A stretch of DNA of 32,938 bases from Podila epigama (Eukaryota > Mortierellomycota > Mortierellomycetes > Mortierellales > Mortierellaceae): positions 1 to 32,938 of the forward strand of contig JAAAVE010000075.1 in NCBI GenBank assembly GCA_015679605.1, in the 5' to 3' direction. The position numbers and the translations under genes are program-made. The notes under the pieces are model-generated. The model was not told the DNA's origin, did no database searches, and was given only the letters and a program-made list of their open reading frames with translations. Below, piece after piece: positions 30,421 to 32,938 of the stretch (the stretch's first letter is position 1; every line of letters starts with the position of its first letter).

Positions 30421-32938
30421 TGGCTTGACTGAGCCATTTGCAAATGAGGGGCTAAAGAAGAAAGACGGGATGGGATTCCAACTGAAACGCAGGAATCAGC
30501 GCAAAGCCCTTTTTTATGTTGGTGTTGTTGTTCGATGTGCATGAGTGCATGAGTGTTAGATGTGTGTGTCCGACATGCGTGTGAGTTGTGTTAGTTGTAT
30601 GCGTGGTCGTGTGTGGGTTTAGTTTGTTTGGAGTGGGAGTGGGAGTGGGAGTAGGATGCAACACAACACAACACAACAGCACATGAGCTATGCTTGCAGG
30701 GAAGCTTTTTTTTTCCTGCTTAGCCATCAAAAAGCATGAGATTACTGAAGATGGTTCGGAAAAGCAACAGAGAGATAGAAAACGTCAGCTCACATCATGA
30801 GGGAGACAACGAAAATATATAGGAGCAACGTACACACGCTGCATACGTACATTTACTACACTCAACAACGTCAACATATTCAGACAAGCACGTGTGTGAG
30901 CAAAGGAGAGATAAGGATGAACTATTTTTTTATTTTTTATTTTTCAAGCCAAATGTTGATTAAACACCAAAATCCATCCTACCCACTCACGTTCACAAAC
31001 ACACAAACACACATACAACAGAGAGAGAGAAAGAGAGAGAGAGAGAGTAAATGTGTGTTGTTGTTAGCTCTCATTCACTCCATCGCATCAAGTGACCCAG
31101 TTGTCGATGGATGCTCAAACTAGAGAGCCATAACAGATAATAAGAAAAGAGTGAGTGAGTGAGTGAGCGAGAGTACAAGCGATAGTGATAGAGGATAGAG
31201 AAAGAGAGACAGAGATGAGATGTGATGTGAGGCAAGAATGGTCTCTTTTGTGCTGGGAAATTGTTAAGAAACGTCCTGCTGGGACAATGGAGGTGCGGGG
31301 GGGGTCATGTGGTGACCTTACATTTGTCTGTGTGTTCCAAAGAAGAGTGCATGATTGTAAAAAAGATTTTCATGCTGCGTGACCCTCCCTAATCCAGAGC
31401 GGATGGATGGATTGACATGAGGACACATGCATACACACGTAGTAATGGTACCTACTGCTCTCTCACCTTTTGTTCGTTGTCAAAGTCACCACCGTCACCA
31501 CAAGTTCCAACCAACGTACAATTGAGCACACATGCACACACACACATGAACACATACGATAAATACGTGAACGATCCCCAAGGACGTCAGGTGGAACAGC
31601 AGGGAATCCATGTCGCAATATGATTGGACCAACCGGACAGAGATGGTTCCTGTTCCTGAGTGATTTTGTTTGGTCGTCGGCCGATGGTGATCGCTGATTG
31701 GTTCCGGAGGAACGGTGATCTATCTTTGGGAGAGAGCAGCAAGAGGCAGAGTTGGAAAAAAAAAATTGACTGCGAGCGAACAAACATTCATCATGGAATA
31801 TGTATGCTATGTGTGCCAAAAGTACTTGCCTACTGTACGTACCTACCACAATGCATAGTCTTGTGTTCACGTCCTCGAATGAAAAAGAATCTGGTCACAA
31901 CACTACTCTGTTCCATCATTGGTCATCGATCGTTCCTCTGGGACCCTGTCTTCCCATGACGATGGTCAGGAACAAACAAGAAAAGGGTGGGGCAAGGGGC
32001 AAGGGAGGTGACTTGGAAGTCTCGCCTTTCTTGCCTTCCAGCTGACCGCTTCGATTGTGGGCTATGAAACCATTGGCGCATGCAAAGGATGAACAAACGC
32101 AGATTATATGTGTATGATGTATGATAGGATATCATGTCAAGGAAGAACAAAAAGGCATGTTATCATAGGATAATTTTGGACAGAGCAAAATAAAAAAACA
32201 AATAATAAATTTTGCCGGATAGTGGGCCGAGTGGATTCAGCAAAGTGAAAATGACCGAGCAGATTTTTGGTGAGGCTGATTTGTGCCGAGTGGATCAAGA
32301 GAGCCACCTCACTTTGCTGTTTGGACATGTCACTCCAAGCAATGCTTGCATGTGCTCGCACGACTGGAGTGTGTGAGTTGTGTCAACAATAGCCATAAAT
32401 AATTTAATATTACTACTACATACAACTTTGGAGATGGTGGTCATTTTCGGGTCTACACGCCTGTTCATTTCCGCGTGAGGGTGGATAGACAGCGAGATGA
32501 CCACATCCACATCCACATCCCTCCACATGCTCACCCTGGCATGATGGGTGAAGGAAGACACAAAAGAGATGAACGAGGGCCATGCAAAATAAAAAAAACA
32601 ATTTCAAAACCACCCACCCGTTGAGGAAATTGTTCGGCGAAATTCGCCTTTGATCCACCCCCTTTTTTTCTTTCCTTTTCTCTCCTTTGTATAGTCCTGG
32701 AGCAATGAGTGTACATCAACCTACATCTCCTGAATATGAGAGATGGAGATGAAAAATGATACTCTGGCCATGTTGTAGATGTATATCCAAAGGGATAGGG
32801 CATATGGGATGAGGAAAGAATCGGATTTTCTTTTCAAGATATGTGTAGGGGAGATCAAAGAATGGGGGGTCATACCAAATGTCTTGTCAACTCGTGTGTT
32901 GTTTTTTTTCGAGTGCGCTCTGCCTAGCCAGAGTCCCG
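30421..32938. other. Gene-free right end with microsatellites
   Basis: No gene is supported in this 2.5 kb. It holds GGGAGT repeats (~30630-30652), ACACAACACA repeats (~30658-30678), a GAGAGAGA tract (~31021-31048), GAGTGAGTGAGTGAGTGAGC (~31150-31170), CACATG/ACACAC runs (~31527-31550) and CCACATCCACATCCACATCC (~32502-32521). Many short open frames exist on both strands, but none has family resemblance or splice support. It may be promoter DNA of a gene beyond the right edge. Confidence 0.5.
32238..32319. repeat. 11-bp inverted repeat around a 60-bp spacer
   Basis: CAGCAAAGTGA (32238-32248) and its exact complement TCACTTTGCTG (32309-32319) flank 60 bp. The motif GCCGAGTGGAT occurs once just before the left arm (~32226-32236) and once inside the spacer (~32285-32295). 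It may be a small hairpin or a short element remnant. Confidence 0.6.

Noticed and set aside
1-32938. tRNA, rRNA or CRISPR loci
   Set aside because: No TPsiC-arm-like GGTTCGA box with matching stems was seen, no rRNA-like conserved blocks, and no direct-repeat/spacer array. The short-period repeats are microsatellites or degenerate tandem copies.

Overview
The window looks like nuclear DNA of a filamentous fungus, most likely an early-diverging lineage of the Mortierella type (Mortierellomycota). It has spliceosomal GT-AG introns of about 60-370 bp, long intron-poor 3' exons, many 20-24 nt poly-T/poly-A tracts, and proteins full of Q, H, S, T and acidic runs. It also has a DASH subunit (a fungal kinetochore complex) and a large leucine-rich-repeat protein of a kind I associate with Mortierella genomes. 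No rRNA, tRNA or CRISPR was seen. All exon models were built by hand from splice sites and reading phase.

Layout. (1) 509-5119 (+): nine-exon gene for a Treslin/TICRR-Sld3-type replication initiation factor, with a GC-AG intron and a tandem repeat of CDK-type TPxR sites near its C-terminus. (2) 5185-9558 (-): single-exon gene for a 1457-residue protein joining a dual-specificity-phosphatase-like domain, a P-loop polynucleotide-kinase-like domain and an ATP-dependent RNA-ligase domain, a probable RNA end-healing and sealing enzyme. It converges on gene 1 with only 65 bp between the stop codons. (3) 10271-14759 (+): RRP12, a ribosome biogenesis/export factor, divergent from gene 2 across 712 bp. 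(4) 14934-17555: about 2.6 kb of foreign-looking DNA lying between the real 3' end of RRP12 and a second, decayed copy of that 3' end (17556-17816). The insert holds a 35-bp repeat array containing a 12-bp palindrome, and a zinc-finger ORF with no visible ATG before the fingers and one in-frame stop. (5) 18124-19125 (+): three-exon gene for DASH subunit Duo1. (6) About 19.1-23.3 kb: gene-poor, with a long snapback hairpin, degenerate tandem repeats and two paralogous decayed gene fragments. (7) 23346-29320 (+): two-exon gene for a large RNI/LRR protein. (8) 29812-30153 (-): small serine-rich ORF of unknown function. (9) 30.4-32.9 kb: no recognisable gene, many microsatellites.

The conserved genes cover chromosome duplication and segregation (Treslin-like, Duo1) and RNA metabolism (RRP12, RNA repair enzyme). 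They are separate transcription units and no operon is implied. The two most interesting items are the RRP12 3'-end insertion, whose layout resembles homing-type elements that replace the 3' end of their host gene, and the phosphatase-kinase-ligase fusion.
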